Source: Anaerolineales bacterium UBA6055 | GTDB taxonomy: Bacteria; Chloroflexota; Anaerolineae; Aggregatilineales; Phototrophicaceae | NCBI GenBank assembly: GCA_002428985.1 | Contig: DIYL01000017.1 | Span: 62,001-126,000, forward strand | DNA: 64,000 bases | Direction of reading: 5' to 3' | Part shown: piece by piece, positions 61,453-64,000 of the stretch | Position numbering within the stretch: position 1 is the first letter of the stretch | Layout of the letters: each line of letters starts with the position of its first letter | Program-made: the position numbers and the translations under genes | The notes under the pieces: model-generated | Seen by the model: the letters and a program-made list of their open reading frames with translations, nothing else | Told to the model about the DNA's origin: nothing | The model's database searches: none

Positions 61453-61976
61453 ACCCTATCTCATTAGATGGATAAATCATTACAGAGATTATTTCGTTGA
61501 AAATATCTTACTACTTTAATTTGCATGGAGAATAAGACTTTAGATATAAACAACATACTCAATCCAAACATTTGAGACGTATATCTTGCTATCACTTGTA
61601 TTGGAATAGGAATAGCATTTGTTAGGGTATCTTTATGACTTTCAGTTGTGAACAATATCGATAGAAGCTACCTAAAAACACCAACATTAGATCGAATTTG
61701 ATGGAGTATAAAATAGGTTCGTGAAACTTAGGCTTTTCGTGCCAACCCCAAATGAAAAGCTCTGATATCAACCAAAGCTCTATTAAGAGCATTTTTTGGA
61801 AATTTGATTCTCCCCTACTTATTGCATTTATGCCTATCTCTTCCGTCTAGAGACAAAGATATCATCATTAAACTGCTTTCTTGCGTCTACAGAAATGATC
61901 CTTAATCAGACAAATTATGGTATATTTGCAAGTATATATAAATCTTTGATTAAAATAAATTCTTTAGGAATAAATA
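61453..61976. other. 524-bp gene-free divergent spacer
   Basis: AT-rich region between the surface protein (minus) and the dehydratase (plus). No convincing coding frame. It holds two adjacent hairpins near 61733-61797, the second with a T-run, described separately. TTGCAA (61926) and TAAAAT (61951) may form a weak promoter, spacing 19, for the downstream gene. Confidence 0.6.
61777..61797 (+). terminator. short intrinsic-terminator-like hairpin in the spacer
   Basis: GCTCT and AGAGC form a 5-bp stem around ATTA, followed by ATTTTTT. Just upstream, GCTTTTC and GAAAAGC form a perfect 7-bp stem (about 61732-61760). Together they could be the 3' end of a small untranslated RNA, but no gene ends here. 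Confidence 0.4.
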
Positions 61977-63212
61977 ATGGCATCATTGACAATTAAACGT
62001 GTAGAAGCCTATGATGTGCGCTACCCGTTGGAGGCTGGCGAAGGGGCAGACAGTATTCATTCTAACCCTGAATATTCTTATGCAGTTACCAAACTAGTAA
62101 GTGGTCAATCCCAAGAAGGTATCGGTCTCGCGTTTACACTTGGCGGCGGCAATGATCTTGTTTGCAAAGCAATTACTGCGTTGAGTTCAGTCTTGGTGGG
62201 GCGAGAGATTGAGTCTCTCATGGCAGAATTTGGTGATGTATATTCGCAGATACTGGACCATCCGCAATATCGTTGGCTTGGACCCCATAAAGGCATCGTA
62301 CATCTCGCGCTAAGTTCAATCGTAAATGCTTGTTTTGACTTGTGGGCAAAGTCGCGAGGTGTGCCATTATGGAAGTTGCTCATCGATCTGTCTCCTCAAG
62401 ATATACTCCACACACTTCATCTTAGATATGTGGAAGATTTTTTGACCCATGATGAAGCACTGGAGATGTTAACGACAGCCAAACAAACACAATCCAATCG
62501 GCTGCCAATTCTAGATACGGGTTATCCAGGATACGATACATCAATCGGCTGGTTTCAGTATAGTGATGATACCATCAAACAGAATATTGCTACTTCTTTG
62601 GATCTCGGATTTTCTGCTGTGAAATTGAAAGTTGGATCAGCGGAAGCAGAGCGTGATATTCGTCGCGCAATGCTCGTGCGAGAAACCGTTGGTGATGATG
62701 TCCGCGTTATGTTGGATGCCAACCAGCAATGGACGTTACCACAAGCGATTCGTATTTGTTTAGAATTGGGACAAATGAATCCTTACTGGATAGAAGAGCC
62801 CACTCATCCAGACGATATTTTGGCACATCAGACCTTAGCCCGTGCTATAGCACCTATGAAACTAGCACTAGGTGAACATGTTCCTAATCAGGTCATTTTT
62901 AAGAACTATATTCAAGCGAATACAGCAGGATACATTCAAGCCGATTGTGTAAGGCTTGGTGGCATTAGCGAGTTCATCACCGTAAGCTTAATGGCAAAGA
63001 AATACAATATTCCGGTTGTACCACACGTTGGCGATATGGGTCAAATCCACCAACATCTAGTGCTATTCAATCATATTGCACTCAAACATAAGGTGATATT
63101 TTTGGAATATATCCCACATCTACGACAACACTTCAAACACCCAGCAATTGTAAAAGATGGAGTCTATCACACGCCTCAAGTCGCAGGTAGCAGTAGTGAT
63201 CTCATTTTCTAA
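61977..63212 (+). CDS. enolase-superfamily dehydratase, L-fuconate dehydratase-like
   Basis: A 411-residue member of the mandelate racemase/enolase superfamily. Catalytic features: KLKVGS (Lys-x-Lys), metal ligands VMLDANQQW, WIEEPTHPDD and GEHV, and late VPHVGDMGQIHQH containing the general acid/base His. The YPGYDTSIGW segment and IHSNPEYSYAV near the start resemble L-fuconate dehydratases, which turn L-fuconate into 2-keto-3-deoxy-L-fuconate. SD TAGGAA. The oxidoreductase gene follows 16 bp later, giving a sugar-acid catabolic operon. Confidence 0.88.
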   Translation: MASLTIKRVEAYDVRYPLEAGEGADSIHSNPEYSYAVTKLVSGQSQEGIGLAFTLGGGNDLVCKAITALSSVLVGREIESLMAEFGDVYSQILDHPQYRWLGPHKGIVHLALSSIVNACFDLWAKSRGVPLWKLLIDLSPQDILHTLHLRYVEDFLTHDEALEMLTTAKQTQSNRLPILDTGYPGYDTSIGWFQYSDDTIKQNIATSLDLGFSAVKLKVGSAEAERDIRRAMLVRETVGDDVRVMLDANQQWTLPQAIRICLELGQMNPYWIEEPTHPDDILAHQTLARAIAPMKLALGEHVPNQVIFKNYIQANTAGYIQADCVRLGGISEFITVSLMAKKYNIPVVPHVGDMGQIHQHLVLFNHIALKHKVIFLEYIPHLRQHFKHPAIVKDGVYHTPQVAGSSSDLIF

Positions 63213-63228
63213 GGTAAAGGATATTGTG

Positions 63229-64000
63229 ATGACAGAACTTAACCTACGTCAATCTGCGATTTTGCCGGAAAAACCCCGACCAATTATCAGCATTGGTTTA
63301 GGCGGTATTGTCCATGATGCGCATTATCCAGCCTATAAAATTGCGGGATTTAATGTTGCGGGTGGCTTTGATCTCAATGCAGCGCGCGCGTCGATGATGA
63401 AAGACAAATTTGATATTCCGATAATCTATGAATCGCTTGAGCAAACAATTGAGCAAGCCCCTGACAATGTAGTCTATGATGTCGCAGTTCCCGGTAACAT
63501 CATTGTAGATATTTTGACAGCATTACCAGATAGAAGCACTGTTTTGATTCAGAAACCTATGGGCAATCACTTAGATGAAGCACGCCGGATACTGAATATT
63601 TGTCGTGACAAGCACTTAGTGGCTGCCATTAACTTTCAACTGCGGTATGCGCCATATATTATCGCAGCCCGAGATATGATTGATCAAGGAATCATTGGCG
63701 AATTATACGATATTGAAGCCCGCATGCAAATTAATACACCATGGCATCTCTGGGATTTCCTCTTCCAGCTTCCCCGTATGGAGATTCTCTATCACAGCAT
63801 TCACTACATCGACTTAATCCGCTCATTCCTTGGCACACCGCGCTCCGTCTATGCAAAGACTATCCCTCATCCTTCAGCCCCTAGTCTCAAAGGTGGCGCA
63901 CGGTCAATGATCATTATGGACTATGGTGATAATCCACGAGCGAACGTGATGACAAACCATAATCACAGTTACGGAATAGAAAAACAGCAATCCTACTTCA
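63229..64000 (+). CDS. Gfo/Idh/MocA-family oxidoreductase (truncated by window end)
   Basis: I translated this frame directly: about 257 residues before the window ends. The N-terminal NAD(P) Rossmann segment reads IISIGLGGIVHDAHYPAYK, followed by VLIQKPMGNHLDEA (the family EKP motif is QKP here) and a C-terminal beta domain beginning IIGELYDIEARM. Members oxidise sugars or sugar acids, inositol and similar substrates. ATG 63229 follows AAAGGA at good spacing. The neighbouring fuconate dehydratase suggests a deoxy-sugar or uronate pathway. Confidence 0.93.
   Translation, partial: MTELNLRQSAILPEKPRPIISIGLGGIVHDAHYPAYKIAGFNVAGGFDLNAARASMMKDKFDIPIIYESLEQTIEQAPDNVVYDVAVPGNIIVDILTALPDRSTVLIQKPMGNHLDEARRILNICRDKHLVAAINFQLRYAPYIIAARDMIDQGIIGELYDIEARMQINTPWHLWDFLFQLPRMEILYHSIHYIDLIRSFLGTPRSVYAKTIPHPSAPSLKGGARSMIIMDYGDNPRANVMTNHNHSYGIEKQQSYF

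Noticed and set aside
61464..61655. 63-residue minus-strand frame in the gene-free spacer
   Set aside because: No SD, no recognisable composition or motif; AT-rich chance frame.
1..64000. tRNA, rRNA, prophage, insertion sequence or restriction/defence islands
   Set aside because: Scanned gaps and gene products; none of the diagnostic sequences or families are present apart from the intein.

Overview
This is a gene-dense bacterial chromosome segment, most likely from an uncultured Chloroflexota (Anaerolineae-type) organism. That reading rests on secreted proteins with Thr/Pro/Glu-rich linkers, LysM-rich cell-wall proteins, an LPxTG surface protein together with lipoproteins (single-membrane style envelope), a complete MoxR/Bat cluster, and a ribosomal protein L31 carrying an RNA-polymerase-alpha-CTD-like tail. 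The assignment is inference from gene content and style; there is no rRNA or tRNA gene here to anchor it. I see no CRISPR array, prophage or insertion sequence. The only clear mobile element is an intein inside thyX.

Layout. 1-3.4 kb: divergent upp-wecA(partial) and ruvB-queA. 3.5-6.2 kb: a DUF4230-like protein, then rplU-rpmA-rpmE with an elaborate leader, then tdk. 6.3-13.9 kb: an eight-gene MoxR/Bat (aerotolerance-type) operon in which every gene overlaps the next. 14-16.4 kb (minus): DUF503 and sucCD. 16.5-20 kb: two LysM proteins, one with an M23 peptidase domain, flanking a DUF192 gene. 20.1-23.6 kb (minus): a His-rich polytopic membrane protein, small membrane proteins, DUF547 and NUDIX. 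23.8-29.3 kb: SerK/SbnI-like protein, ACT protein, small beta-rich protein, membrane-tethered JAMM protein, A24 peptidase-like protein and a GT-C glycosyltransferase. 29.4-34.6 kb: divergent iscS-mnmA and eno-pyk. 34.7-39.5 kb: zinc-ribbon membrane protein, radC, a FecR-like protein, yebC-ruvC-ruvA. 39.6-42.9 kb: intein-interrupted thyX, lipoprotein, truncated haemoglobin. 43-51.4 kb: a tandem solute-binding protein, DinG-type helicase with exonuclease domain, HAD phosphatase, orphan histidine kinase, polyprenyl synthase. 51.5-58 kb: nnr, three small membrane proteins, an SRPBCC protein with a long acidic tail, and an MshA-like glycosyltransferase with an MshB/LmbE-like deacetylase. 58.2-64 kb: a 1086-aa LPxTG surface protein, a gene-free 520-bp spacer, then a fuconate dehydratase-like enzyme and a truncated Gfo/Idh/MocA oxidoreductase.

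Functionally the window combines housekeeping (nucleotide salvage, Holliday junction processing, ribosome, TCA cycle, lower glycolysis, tRNA thiolation, thymidylate synthesis) with envelope biology. The points I find most interesting are the L31-alphaCTD fusion and its two structured leaders, the intein placed exactly inside the ThyX signature motif, and the SerK-like/ACT/JAMM neighbourhood. Sigma70-like promoters with consensus spacing can be read upstream of many operons and often settle the start codon.
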